A stretch of DNA of 64,000 nucleotides from Pedobacter duraquae (GCF_004362245.1 NZ_SNWM01000005.1:310001-374000), one strand, 5' to 3'; counted from the stretch's first letter, positions 44,291 to 53,484 are shown. Numbers and translations are program-made. Notes: generated from the sequence alone by a model not told the origin.

Positions 44291-44827
44291 TTATTTAAAA
44301 GTGATTAATTTTTCCTGTAACAGTTTGACTGCTAATTTCAAATGGGTCTTTATGGAGTTAACTGATACCCCCATTTCCACTGCAGCTTCTTTATATTTTT
44401 TATCTTCGAGGTGTACCAGCTTAAATGCTGTTTGCCGTTTTACGGATAATCCGTTTAGTGCGAGATTAATGGCTTGTTCGTTACACAGATCAATGATGAG
44501 TTCGGAGTCACCTGCCTTGGTAACTGCTTCTGTATACGCATCAAGCCTCCGCTGTTCCACTTTTCTTGCCCGCAGGCACATCAAGGACTGGTTGTTTACA
44601 GCCCTGAAAAGATAAGATTTTAGCGATGTTTTGATGGAAATGTACTGCGACTTTTGCCACATGGCGACAAATAAATCCTGGACTAGATCTTCGGCCTCCA
44701 TTTCGTTATCAATTATCAGATAAGCTTTGAGGACGAGGGGTTTGTAATATTTTTTAAATACCGCTTCGTAGGCAGTTTGTTTACCGGCAATAAGGTTATT
44801 CAATAATATTCGGTCAGAAGCCTCCAT
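44291..44827 (-). CDS. ECF RNA polymerase sigma factor (FecI/PUL type)
   Basis: A 178-residue sigma-70 family factor. Region 2 is AYEAVFKKYYKPLVLKAYLI and AEDLVQDLFVAMWQKSQ; region 4 is KRQTAFKLVHLEDKKYKE followed by AAVEMGVSVNSIKTHLKLAV. This type drives expression of SusC/SusD operons and is normally held by a FecR anti-sigma that senses the TonB receptor. Here the anti-sigma and the receptor are gone, so the factor may be unregulated or simply relict. The gene itself looks intact. Confidence 0.92.
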   Translation of the reverse strand: MEASDRILLNNLIAGKQTAYEAVFKKYYKPLVLKAYLIIDNEMEAEDLVQDLFVAMWQKSQYISIKTSLKSYLFRAVNNQSLMCLRARKVEQRRLDAYTEAVTKAGDSELIIDLCNEQAINLALNGLSVKRQTAFKLVHLEDKKYKEAAVEMGVSVNSIKTHLKLAVKLLQEKLITFK

Positions 44828-45149
44828 TAAAATGAATTAAAGCAGGTGATAAATATATAAGTTTAAAACAGAAAAACAACTAATAGTTGTATTCCTGTTT
44901 CGTGGAGGGAGAATTTTCAATTAGCTTCCTGTAAAAGCAATTTGCAATATCAACTGATAGCTTTTTCTACTATAGAGAATACCAGGATGCAGCCGGTGAT
45001 GAGTTTTCAATTAATTTGATTATGATAAATCTGAAGCTCGGGGTTAAAGTATTACAGGAAAAATTATCACTGTCAGATGAGCGTTCACCCAATATCATAG
45101 TAAGTGCATCTAAAAGCTGGTAACCTACTTACACTTAAAATCTTAAATT
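44828..45149. other. gene-free stretch with a possible coding remnant
   Basis: About 320 bases upstream of both the sigma factor and the AT-rich pair. A plus-strand frame is open from about 44952 to TAA at 45123 and reads ISTDSFFYYREYQDAAGDE and then LKLGVKVLQEKLSLSDERSP. Its only ATG (45022) would leave 33 residues. It could be the tail of a lost gene. No family is recognised. Confidence 0.3.
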
Positions 45150-45524
45150 ATGAAAAAAATTATCATGACCTTTTTTTTATTGGCTTTTTACCCTTTTAAA
45201 AATGAGGCGGGCAGTATTTCAGGCAATGTTTCAACTACAATTTATTGTGATGCTTATGAGTCTGATTATCAAAACGGTACTATTGAGAATGAACTATTTG
45301 GAGGTGAATTAATAGACTACTATATGTGGGTTCAATACGAATCCTGGCCAAGAAATGGGCATGCCTCAGTTCGTTTTGGCAATGAGACGATTGCAGCAAC
45401 CATAACTAACCCTTCTCAATATTACAGAAACAAGAAACAGTTCACGAAAAATATTGGGATAGACGTGAGCTACGGTGTATATGTAATCGATACTGGTGCG
45501 GCTGGTCTTGAAATATCTTGGTAA
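45150..45524 (+). CDS. small secreted hypothetical protein of an AT-rich island
   Basis: A 124-residue protein with a signal peptide (MKKIIMTFFLLAFYPFKNEA, cleavage near Ala-Gly). The mature part of about 100 residues is rich in Tyr, Asn, Gly and Ser and looks all-beta: GSISGNVSTTIYCDAYESD, GGELIDYYMWVQYESW, HASVRFGNETIAATI, NIGIDVSYGVYVID. One cysteine only. I recognise no family. It is followed 68 bases later by a SurA-like protein on the same strand, which may be its chaperone. Confidence 0.65.
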   Translation: MKKIIMTFFLLAFYPFKNEAGSISGNVSTTIYCDAYESDYQNGTIENELFGGELIDYYMWVQYESWPRNGHASVRFGNETIAATITNPSQYYRNKKQFTKNIGIDVSYGVYVIDTGAAGLEISW

Positions 45525-45592
45525 AAAAATAATATTACATCCTTCTTAAGGACGTTAAATATTTAATTTATAATATTTCAAATACTAAGGGT

Positions 45593-46927
45593 ATGATTAG
45601 AAAATTATTAATTATTATAACTCTTTTTACACTTTATGGTGTTTTGTATTTGAAAATCAACTTGAAATCTGACGACATTGTCATTGAAGTTGGTGACTAT
45701 AAAATAACAAAATATGAGTTAGATGTTCGATTCAAGCGATACTATGATGAATACTATAGTAAAAACAATTGTCCTCCTTTAAACATAGAGTACAAAAAAT
45801 GGTTTGCGCGTCTAATTAATAATTCGTATATCTTAGCTGACGCACATAAAAATAACCTCTATGAAGATTCAACGACTAAGCAGGCCATAACGTATCTAGA
45901 AAGGCGAATGGTTAATCAAAGTTTTGGACTCTATTATGAAAAAAAGATAGCCTCAAAGATACCAATTGATGAGAAAGAAATTGAGAATCTTTATTTGGAG
46001 AGAAAGTATAAATACAACATCGACCTTCTAGTATTGCCTGATCGCAGATCTTTAAAGGCGTTGGATTTTGATTATATTAAAGAAAATGGATTTGATTCAA
46101 ATTTAATCAAACGAAGTGTTCCCAATTCAATGGTAATGAATAATGCAATTCTGTGTTTTCCTAATAGTTTTTTTTCAGAAGTGGAGCGTGATGTAAGGAA
46201 TTTAAAGATTGGAACTATTAGCTCTCCTCATTCGACAAAAAAAGGGGTTTTTATAATAAAATTGTTAAATATTGATTCTGCTAAAGATTTATCGTTAAAA
46301 GAATCACGACAGTTTTTAAAGTATATTTTAAGAAAAGAAGAAATAACGAAAGCAATCACTATCGATGAAAACAGAATTTTAAATGTTGCTAATATAGTTT
46401 TCCATGAAGGTGGCTTATCTGTCGTCCTAAAAAAAATCAAAAGCAAATCATTACCGCTCCCCCAGGTAAGACTCGCTGAATATTTTGAGAATGGTCATCG
46501 AAAATACTTCTTTTCAAATCAGTTGTTTACTTATCAAAAGTACCTACCACTTAAACCAAATATCCACACGATAGGAGATCTAAAGAAACAAATTAGTAAT
46601 TTAATAGTTGAGGATAATAAATATAAAGAGGCAATACGAAACGGTTATTTAGACCGACGTTTTTTGACTAGTAAGAAAATATTTTCAGATAACCTTATCT
46701 TTAAGACATATTTAGAAAACCTTATAAAGGACAAGACTAGAAAACAGATAGAACATAGGAATCCAAATATTGACACTAGTGCTATTTTGACACGTACGAT
46801 AGCAAATTTAAAACTTAAATACAAACTAAAGCTGACTTTACAGCCAGATATTTATTACCAAGATCAGAATAAAAGTTCCATAGCGCCAGAGGAACAAGGT
46901 CATCGTGAAATCTTTAACTCAAATTAA
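45593..46927 (+). CDS. SurA/PpiC-like membrane-anchored folding factor, divergent
   Basis: A 444-residue protein with an N-terminal anchor (LLIIITLFTLYGVLYLKI). The opening after it, IVIEVGDYKITKYELDVRF, matches the start of SurA-type chaperone domains. Residues about 125-220 align in layout with a parvulin domain (IDEKEIENLYLERKYKYNID, FFSEVERDVRNLKIGTIS, TKKGVFIIKLLNI), but the usual active-site pattern is weak. The C-terminal half is helical and lysine-rich. Base and codon use is clearly richer in A and T than flanking genes, which suggests transfer. Chaperone function is inference. Confidence 0.6.
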   Translation: MIRKLLIIITLFTLYGVLYLKINLKSDDIVIEVGDYKITKYELDVRFKRYYDEYYSKNNCPPLNIEYKKWFARLINNSYILADAHKNNLYEDSTTKQAITYLERRMVNQSFGLYYEKKIASKIPIDEKEIENLYLERKYKYNIDLLVLPDRRSLKALDFDYIKENGFDSNLIKRSVPNSMVMNNAILCFPNSFFSEVERDVRNLKIGTISSPHSTKKGVFIIKLLNIDSAKDLSLKESRQFLKYILRKEEITKAITIDENRILNVANIVFHEGGLSVVLKKIKSKSLPLPQVRLAEYFENGHRKYFFSNQLFTYQKYLPLKPNIHTIGDLKKQISNLIVEDNKYKEAIRNGYLDRRFLTSKKIFSDNLIFKTYLENLIKDKTRKQIEHRNPNIDTSAILTRTIANLKLKYKLKLTLQPDIYYQDQNKSSIAPEEQGHREIFNSN

Positions 46928-47151
46928 TCATTAGAACCCTTGTTAATATAGGTAAATATGCGACATAGGTCTATCTTTAAAATATTTCATTATAGAGAAC
47001 AAACTTGATAACAAGTATTTTTTAGCTATCTCTCCGAACTAAAAAATCCATTGGTTGTGCGTTTAAGTGCGGTTTTAACGTCCTGTCGAAGTGGCCTTAA
47101 TTTGCCAACACGTTCGCGCTCAGATTTTTTTCTTAAATATTAGGGTAATAA

Positions 47152-47364
47152 TCAAACTTTGTAAAATTGATCAATCAATGCACCTATTTTTTGTGCAAGT
47201 TCGGGTTTAAGGCGGGTTGTTGAAATCCACTTAGATTGACCGTTTACGATTGTTCTGGAAAGGTTTCCTATGTCAATATCAGCCATCGAAACTCTGTATC
47301 GCCCCTTTCCAAGCTCCCTAACATGTACGGCATGACCATTCAGAATAATTTGAAAAGAGCCCAT
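47152..47364 (-). CDS. small hypothetical protein, 70 aa
   Basis: A 70-residue soluble protein beginning MGSFQIILNGHAVHVRELGK, with short strands (GRYRVSMADIDIGNLSRTI, SKWISTTRL) and a C-terminal amphipathic helix (LAQKIGALIDQFYKV). No family is recognised. A clean ATG and coding-like composition favour a real gene. It is divergent from the GAF-PAS sensor at 47544. Confidence 0.6.
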   Translation of the reverse strand: MGSFQIILNGHAVHVRELGKGRYRVSMADIDIGNLSRTIVNGQSKWISTTRLKPELAQKIGALIDQFYKV

Positions 47365-47543
47365 AGTGCAGCTATTTTCATAAATTTAGTATAATTACTT
47401 CATTTTATCGTAAAAATACTATAATGTGAATCCAGTTGATTTATTAATTTTTGTTTTAATACCGTTATATTGATTTAATACGTGCATCTGTATATCTTAA
47501 ATGTCAGAAATTTCGTAAGTGAATTGTTTACCAATGCTTTTAT

Positions 47544-48635
47544 ATGCCACATAGAGAATTACAAAGACTTCAGGAAGTACACAGATACCTGAAATTGAAG
47601 ATTAGCAAAGAGAGTGAGCTACAGGAGATCGCTGAATTTGCTGCTCAAATTTGTGGTACCCCTATTGCGTTAATTACGCTGATAGATCATGACACGCAGT
47701 ACGTTAAATTCAGAGTTGGTACCGATCTCGCTGAAACAACCAGAACAGATGCTTTTTGCAGTCACGTAATTACACAGGATGAAGTGCTCATCGTACCGAA
47801 CACTGGCCTCGATTCAAGATTTAGTAACAATCCTTTACGCAAAGGAAAAACAGATATTCAATTTTATGCAGGGGCGCCTTTGAAAACTCAGGATGGTATG
47901 AACCTGGGTAGCCTTTGTGTCATCGATCATCAAGCGCGACAACTAACCGATGTTCAGGTTAATATGTTGACGATCCTCGCCAAGCAGGTAATCCACATTC
48001 TGGAATTCGATCTCAGTTTACAGATACTGAAAGATCAATACCTGGAAACGAAAAAAAACGAAATCACGCTTAGATCCGTTTTCGAAAGTTCGGGATCCTG
48101 TCATATGCTGCTCGATCTGGATCTAAACATGCTCTTTTTCAATAAAACTGTTTATGATGTTATGCTTGATACTTATAAAAAGGAATTGGTTGTCGGTAAC
48201 AGCATCATGGAAATTATTGACACAGATTTTAGGGATGAGTTTTTATCAAATATCAATAGGGCCTTGGCGGGGGAGTCTATCACCAGAGAGTCTAGCTTAA
48301 GGCACGAGGGTAAAGTGTATTTTTGGCGATTCAATTACTTTCCCGCTTATAATTCAGCGCATGAAATTATTGGCGTTTCCTATAATGCCACTGATGTAAC
48401 TGATATCAAAACCGCTGAGGCACAAACTATAGAACACGAGCAAATGCTCAAAGCTATCGCCTTTATGCAGGCACATGAAATCCGCAAACCTGTATCTTCA
48501 ATTTTAGGCTTGATGAACTTAATTAAGCTTGATCCAGAACTGGCAGCTAAAGAAGAAATAATGATGATGGACCTGGCCGTTGCTGAGCTCGATGCGTCAA
48601 TTAAAAAAATCGTATCTTCAGCAAGTGCGAGCTGA
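47544..48635 (+). CDS. GAF-PAS sensor ending in an isolated DHp domain
   Basis: A 363-residue soluble protein. A GAF domain covers about residues 25-160 (AAQICGTPIALITLIDHDTQ, FCSHVITQDEVLIVPN, YAGAPLKTQDGMNLGSLCVID). A PAS domain covers about 180-290 (ESSGSCHMLLDLDLNMLFFN, VSYNATDVTD). The C-terminus is the DHp IAFMQAHEIRKPVSSILGLM and about 45 more residues, and then the gene ends. There is no ATPase domain. The DHp matches that of the protein at 22304-23011 closely. The clean stop and repeated design suggest an evolved form, not damage. Confidence 0.85.
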   Translation: MPHRELQRLQEVHRYLKLKISKESELQEIAEFAAQICGTPIALITLIDHDTQYVKFRVGTDLAETTRTDAFCSHVITQDEVLIVPNTGLDSRFSNNPLRKGKTDIQFYAGAPLKTQDGMNLGSLCVIDHQARQLTDVQVNMLTILAKQVIHILEFDLSLQILKDQYLETKKNEITLRSVFESSGSCHMLLDLDLNMLFFNKTVYDVMLDTYKKELVVGNSIMEIIDTDFRDEFLSNINRALAGESITRESSLRHEGKVYFWRFNYFPAYNSAHEIIGVSYNATDVTDIKTAEAQTIEHEQMLKAIAFMQAHEIRKPVSSILGLMNLIKLDPELAAKEEIMMMDLAVAELDASIKKIVSSASAS

Positions 48636-48670
48636 GTGCTGTCATTAAAATGAAATTGCAGACCTTTATC

Positions 48671-49528
48671 TTATTTATTTCTAAATTGCTCGGGTGTCTG
48701 CCCGGTTTGCTTCTTAAAAGAAGTAACGAAATAGGAAAGACTTTCGTAGCCTAACTCATTAGCGACTTCATTAACGGATAAATTTGTATACTGCAATAAA
48801 CGCTGCGCCTCAACGATAATGCGCTTTCGGATCAATGCACCTGCTGTTTGTCCGGTTTCCGATCTGCAAATCTTATTCAGATAATTCGGACTCAGATTTA
48901 ATAGATCAGCATAATGAGAAGGCATTTTATTCATTGTAAAGTGTCTGTCTATCAAAGTCTCAAATTGGTGGATCTTTTCTTGCTTGATGTTTTTACTTTT
49001 CAGAAATCCGGATGGATGATATAGCCTGTCCAGTTCAAATAAGATAATATTCAGATAAGAACGAAGAACAGTTTCAGCTTCCGAACGCCCCAGCGTAAAC
49101 TCTCCATAACATAAGCTGATCAGCTCGTGCCAGTGTATGGATTGATCGGTTAGGTCAATATGCGGCACTGCTTCCCTTTTTAAAAGAGAGAACTGGTTTA
49201 GGATATTTGCATTATATCTGAGTAAAAAAAACTGTTCTGTAAAGCAGATGATATATCCTTTAGCCTCGCTATTTATAGCTATGCAGGAAATACAGTCCGG
49301 TTTAATAATAATCGCCGTTGCATTGTAATTTAAGGGAATACGTTGCTTGTCGACCAGAACTTCCCCGAAAGCGGTTTCTATCAGCATGATCATATAGAAG
49401 TTCTGCCTGTGCGGATGTCCCAGAGTTGGGAGCTTATCCGCAAAACCACCTAATCCTCCCATCCAGAACTGCTTGCCCTCGTCACCAAAGATGCCAATGC
49501 TATAAACTGGTAATGCTGATGCTTGCAT
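48671..49528 (-). CDS. AraC-family transcriptional regulator
   Basis: A 285-residue regulator with a cupin-like N-terminal domain (PHRQNFYMIMLIETAFGEV, YIICFTEQFFLLRYN) and a C-terminal AraC domain (HYADLLNLSPNYLNKICRSE, SVNEVANELGYESLSYFVTSF, KKQTGQTPEQFRN). It lies 11 bases after the barrel gene on the same strand, so it is the likely last gene of the MbnP/MbnH locus and may control it. The ligand is unknown. Confidence 0.88.
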   Translation of the reverse strand: MQASALPVYSIGIFGDEGKQFWMGGLGGFADKLPTLGHPHRQNFYMIMLIETAFGEVLVDKQRIPLNYNATAIIIKPDCISCIAINSEAKGYIICFTEQFFLLRYNANILNQFSLLKREAVPHIDLTDQSIHWHELISLCYGEFTLGRSEAETVLRSYLNIILFELDRLYHPSGFLKSKNIKQEKIHQFETLIDRHFTMNKMPSHYADLLNLSPNYLNKICRSETGQTAGALIRKRIIVEAQRLLQYTNLSVNEVANELGYESLSYFVTSFKKQTGQTPEQFRNK

Positions 49529-49539
49529 AAATGTCAGCG

Positions 49540-50466
49540 TTAAAACGGTACAGACATATGGACCATTACACGATTTCCTGCATAGGCCCTGCCGCCAGCC
49601 AAATTTTGCGAGCGTACATTCTGATAATTGGCACCAAAAGAAAACCCTTTCATAGAAACCTCAACACCTGCAACGGCTGATAATGAATGTCCGCCGGAAA
49701 CAGCCACCTCGTACTTCCCGGCTTCTACATCTTTTACTGCAGTTTCATAGAGCACGCCGATATTTGGTGCTACGGTAACTTTGTTCGCAATCCTCAATTT
49801 GTAATAGGCCAATACATTTGATGTGAATTTATTTCCATAACGGTAGTCGTACTTGTTTTCGGTGTTGATCTTGTAATTCACGTTGGCATTAACTCCCATA
49901 TCATTATACCGGATGTCATAGGCCGCATTCAGCGTAAAATCGATACTGGCTGTGCCCAACTGGAAATTATTGGGAGATTCACTAATAGCTAAGCGTTCGG
50001 AAGGCTCATACTTGCCGGTAGGTACTTTAACGCCTGCACCAACCCAGAGCGACTGCACCAGCAAACGTTCTCCAACCACGCCCTTGTGGTCAAACAGATT
50101 ATAGTAGCCCATCACCGCTATGTCGCCCAAGCCTGTCTTTGTTCCATCTCCAGCCTGGCTCTCCCGCTTGTTAAAATTGTAAGGCAAAAATGCCAATACC
50201 CTAAACTTAGATCCAAAGTTCCAGCCTCCCCACAATTCTGCACTCTGGTAAGTCTCGTCGGCAGTAATAGGTGTCCGTTCCCCCATCGGGCCCAAATGGG
50301 TAAGCAAAGTTTTGTACTGATAACGTAGTCCTATAAAACGCTGATTGTACTCTGGTAAAATACCCAGGTAATAACTTCCAACACCACATCCACAGATGTC
50401 ACATGCCCTGGAAGCAGTTATGCTAACCACCAGCAAAGCCAGTGTAATGATTATTTTTCTCTTCAT
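49540..50466 (-). CDS. outer-membrane barrel-like protein with CDICGCG motif
   Basis: A 308-residue protein. A signal peptide (MKRKIIITLALLVVSITASRA) is followed at once by CDICGCGVGSYYLG, a cysteine cluster that would lie at the mature N-terminus and could bind metal. The rest alternates short strands typical of a transporter-like barrel (YQSAELWGGWNFGSKFRVLA, FLPYNFNKRES, SFGANYQNVRSQNL) and ends with phenylalanine (HMSVPF). It directly follows the second MbnH-like gene. Metal, probably copper, passage or sensing is inferred from the neighbours. Confidence 0.72.
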   Translation of the reverse strand: MKRKIIITLALLVVSITASRACDICGCGVGSYYLGILPEYNQRFIGLRYQYKTLLTHLGPMGERTPITADETYQSAELWGGWNFGSKFRVLAFLPYNFNKRESQAGDGTKTGLGDIAVMGYYNLFDHKGVVGERLLVQSLWVGAGVKVPTGKYEPSERLAISESPNNFQLGTASIDFTLNAAYDIRYNDMGVNANVNYKINTENKYDYRYGNKFTSNVLAYYKLRIANKVTVAPNIGVLYETAVKDVEAGKYEVAVSGGHSLSAVAGVEVSMKGFSFGANYQNVRSQNLAGGRAYAGNRVMVHMSVPF

Positions 50467-50468
50467 CG

Positions 50469-51515
50469 TTATTGTTCTGATAACATTTTATTGTTGATAA
50501 ATTCCACATCGTTCAAAGTATTGAGGAATGCAGTGATTTTCACCTTCTGATCACTATTCAGCGCGATCCCCAGTTTCCCATTCTGACTAAGCAAAGGATC
50601 TAGATTCGGTGTTGCCTGAACTTCAGAATTGTAGTGTTCCAGTACACCTGCAAGCGTTAAAAACCGGCCATCGTGCATGTACGGTGCGGTATACTGCAGG
50701 TTCCTGAGCGAAGGAACCTTGAATTTATATTTATCGGTCTCAATCAGCGTAGCGGCATAAAAACCTTTGTCATTGATCACACTGATTCCTAAACCGTTGT
50801 TGCGGAAAGATCCGTCGGTAAATAAGGGCTCGGAATGGCAGGATGCACACTTTTCTTTAAAGAGGGTATACCCTGCCTGTTCATCTCCGGTAAAGCTTGC
50901 GCCAGCTTCCTTGCGCATCACTTTGTCGTATTTCGAATTACTGCTTACACACATCAGCATAAACTGCGATAAGGCCTTCATAAACCTGGCTGTGGTCACC
51001 TCTTCAGTTCCAAATGCTCCCTTAAACATGGCCGTATATTTAGGCAAAGCCCTGATCTTGCGCAACACGTTTTCCAGATTCTCGTCCATCTCTTCATGTG
51101 TGGTAATGGGTGTGATCGGTTGTAAATCCAGGTCATAAACCCCACCACCCCACATAAATGCTTTATTCCAGGCCAGATTCATGATTGGAGGCGAATTGCG
51201 TGTTCCTAACCGATCATCGATACCATGACTCACATCGTGTCCATGCTGCGTAAATGCGGATGATTGGATATGACAGGAACCACACGTAATTGTGTTATTG
51301 CGAGAAAGCCTTGGTTCGTAAAATAAGGCTCTGCCCAACTCAAATCCTGCCTTGGTAACCGGGTTATTGGCCAGTTTATATACTGGTTCTGGAAAATTGG
51401 CAGGTTTCTGAAATCCTAGAAATTGCTCAATCTCTTCTTTAATTGGGTTGTCTTTCTTGCAGGCCAATATAAAGAGACCAAGAAAAAACAATACGATCCA
51501 GTGTTTTTTATGCAT
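50469..51515 (-). CDS. di-heme cytochrome c peroxidase-family lipoprotein (MbnH-like), copy 2
   Basis: A 348-residue lipoprotein (signal peptide ending LFILAC). Two heme c motifs are present: CGSCH in the N-terminal half and CASCH in the C-terminal half. Family blocks include LGRALFYEPRLSRNNTITCG, RNSPPIMNLAWNKAFMWGGG and PSLRNLQYTAPYMHDGRFLT. This is the bCcP/MauG superfamily; MbnH is a member that oxidises a tryptophan of its MbnP partner. It lies 5 bases after the MbnP-like gene at 51521, so the pairing with MbnP is likely. General peroxidase activity is the alternative. Confidence 0.88.
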   Translation of the reverse strand: MHKKHWIVLFFLGLFILACKKDNPIKEEIEQFLGFQKPANFPEPVYKLANNPVTKAGFELGRALFYEPRLSRNNTITCGSCHIQSSAFTQHGHDVSHGIDDRLGTRNSPPIMNLAWNKAFMWGGGVYDLDLQPITPITTHEEMDENLENVLRKIRALPKYTAMFKGAFGTEEVTTARFMKALSQFMLMCVSSNSKYDKVMRKEAGASFTGDEQAGYTLFKEKCASCHSEPLFTDGSFRNNGLGISVINDKGFYAATLIETDKYKFKVPSLRNLQYTAPYMHDGRFLTLAGVLEHYNSEVQATPNLDPLLSQNGKLGIALNSDQKVKITAFLNTLNDVEFINNKMLSEQ

Positions 51516-51520
51516 GGTAT

Positions 51521-52375
51521 TTAATTTTCAGTATGGTCATGCTTAAACATTTCAAGAAAATTAGTCGCAATCTTAGCTGTAAAATCATCAAACATCACAT
51601 TTGGGTGTTCAGCAATTCTGAAGCTATTCTTGCCATTAAAAACCTTCATCACATCTACAAAAAGATGGATGTTGCTTTGCCGGTCTTTTCTCACTTTGGC
51701 TATCCCTGCAGCGCTTAAATCCACGGTTATAACTTTAATGTTGTTAAGTGTTGGCGCACTATAACCCCCAAAAAAGCCGACGTGGTATTTCATCTGTTTC
51801 TTCCCTGTAGGGTCACCATTGGCATCGTCCGATACGACATTCGAATTTCCTTCAAACTTAAAGAAGATATAGCCGCTGTTCCAGCCCCAGTACATACCTC
51901 CATCATCATGACCTCCGCCCGCTGCGGGATCCAACACGCCCGTACGTTTGTCGATCGGCATGGTGCTGCGCAAACTGTCAACACCTAATGTGAAGGTTAG
52001 CTTGGTGTAATCACCTTCGGGAACTTTTACCTTGGCAAAACGGGTAGCCTTGTCATCTCCCTTGATCAGGAAATAACTGCTGTCCTGTTTTACAGTATAT
52101 GCTTTGCCGTCAGCAGTACTTACTTTGATGTTGCTGATAAAATACTGAAGCCTCGAAATAGTAAAGGCTTCGCCAGCCGCATTTTTATAGGGGCTTCCGG
52201 TATTGTTAAAAGTCAGGGTCCGATCACCAACAATATTGTCAAATTCAACAGAAAGCGGTGCAAGGTTGGCTTCCTCAAATTCGGGAGCGGGGTCGTCTGT
52301 TTTTGAACAGGCAGCCAATAGCATGAACAGGCTGAAAAGCAAAGTCAACCTTAAATTATTTTCAACTATTTTCAT
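51521..52375 (-). CDS. MbnP-family lipoprotein, copy 2 (histidine-containing)
   Basis: A 284-residue lipoprotein (signal peptide ending LLAAC). MbnP family marks are the N-terminal VEFDNIVGDRTLTFN, AFTISRLQYFISNIKV, the central GGMYWGWNSGYIFFKFEG and IHLFVDVMKVFNG. It has six or more histidines, including HDDGG just before the Trp pair, KYHVGFFGG and the C-terminal KHDHTEN. In studied MbnP a tryptophan is turned to kynurenine and histidines take part in copper binding. Both a candidate Trp and candidate His ligands are present here. It is followed directly by an MbnH-like gene. Confidence 0.85.
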   Translation of the reverse strand: MKIVENNLRLTLLFSLFMLLAACSKTDDPAPEFEEANLAPLSVEFDNIVGDRTLTFNNTGSPYKNAAGEAFTISRLQYFISNIKVSTADGKAYTVKQDSSYFLIKGDDKATRFAKVKVPEGDYTKLTFTLGVDSLRSTMPIDKRTGVLDPAAGGGHDDGGMYWGWNSGYIFFKFEGNSNVVSDDANGDPTGKKQMKYHVGFFGGYSAPTLNNIKVITVDLSAAGIAKVRKDRQSNIHLFVDVMKVFNGKNSFRIAEHPNVMFDDFTAKIATNFLEMFKHDHTEN

Positions 52376-52397
52376 TGTGATATTTTTTATGATGTAA

Positions 52398-53480
52398 CTA
52401 GTTAGGGTTATTGAATTTTTTATTGTTGATAAACTCGTCGTCAGTCAGTGTATTAAGGAAAGCAATTATAGCTCCCCTCTCGGTGGCGGAGAGGGGTATA
52501 CCCACGGTTCCCTGATTCTGATAAAGCAGCCGATCAGTAGTTGGGGAAGCTTTAATCCCGGAGTTATAGTGATCCAGCACTTCATCGATGGTCTTAAATC
52601 TTCCGTCGTGCATATATGGCGCTGTCAGCAATACGTTTCTTAGCGATGGCGTCTTAAATTTACCCAGGTCAGCAGGATCGAAACTTACCCTGAAACGACC
52701 TTGAAAAATGCCATCAAGATCATCGCTAAAAGTTGAGTCAATCCCGTTGTTGTGGTAACCATCATCTGTAAACAGCTCTCCGCTGTGGCAGGATTTACAT
52801 TTGCTGTTCACCAGCTCCATGCCCAGCAACTCTGCGGCGTTCAAGCTGCCGCCAGATTCGGCTCTTTTGTACTTATCATACCTGGACGTACCAGAAATCA
52901 TAGTTCGCTGAAATTGAGCCAACGCTTTAACTACGTTTGCAGCAGTGATATCAGCACCAAAGGCTTTTTTAAAAAGCGCTACATACATGGGAATTTGTTT
53001 TAATTCGGTCTCCATGACCAAGAGATCCTGATGCATCTCATCAGCACTTGTTAAGGGACCAAATGCCTGTGACTCTAAATTTTTAGAACCGCCATCCCAA
53101 AATAGACCTGTTTTTTCCCAGGCTAGGTTAAACAACGCAGGTGCATGCCTTTCCAGCTTTTTTCCCGACGCGCCAAGTGTACTTAGGGCAACACCATCTG
53201 TAAAAGCAAGCTCCTGCCGATGACAGGAGGCACAGGAAATTCTGTTATTGCCAGAAAGCCTAACCTCATAAAAAAGCATCCTACCCAGTGCAATACCTTC
53301 AGCAGTTAACGGATTGTCCAGATCCTGCTGAGCAGCGGGGAAGTTGCCCGGAACCTCCAACTGTACAGTGTGGGGTCCCAGGTCAGTTTCTTCCGCGGAG
53401 TTGTCCTTTTTACAAGAAGCGACTCCGGCCAGTAAAAGCATAAAGACAGTGATACGAAAATTCGAACACCAAGCTGTCAT
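52398..53480 (-). CDS. di-heme cytochrome c peroxidase-family lipoprotein (MbnH-like), copy 1
   Basis: A 360-residue lipoprotein with heme motifs CASCH and CKSCH; the signal peptide ends GVASC. Blocks shared with copy 2 are LGRMLFYEVRLSGNNRISCA, APALFNLAWEKTGLFWDGGS, PSLRNVLLTAPYMHDGRFKT and the same ending (NTLTDDEFINNKK). The two copies clearly arose from one ancestor but are well diverged. It follows the first MbnP-like gene by 4 bases. It probably modifies or oxidises that partner; this is inference. Confidence 0.87.
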   Translation of the reverse strand: MTAWCSNFRITVFMLLLAGVASCKKDNSAEETDLGPHTVQLEVPGNFPAAQQDLDNPLTAEGIALGRMLFYEVRLSGNNRISCASCHRQELAFTDGVALSTLGASGKKLERHAPALFNLAWEKTGLFWDGGSKNLESQAFGPLTSADEMHQDLLVMETELKQIPMYVALFKKAFGADITAANVVKALAQFQRTMISGTSRYDKYKRAESGGSLNAAELLGMELVNSKCKSCHSGELFTDDGYHNNGIDSTFSDDLDGIFQGRFRVSFDPADLGKFKTPSLRNVLLTAPYMHDGRFKTIDEVLDHYNSGIKASPTTDRLLYQNQGTVGIPLSATERGAIIAFLNTLTDDEFINNKKFNNPN

Positions 53481-53484
53481 CTAA

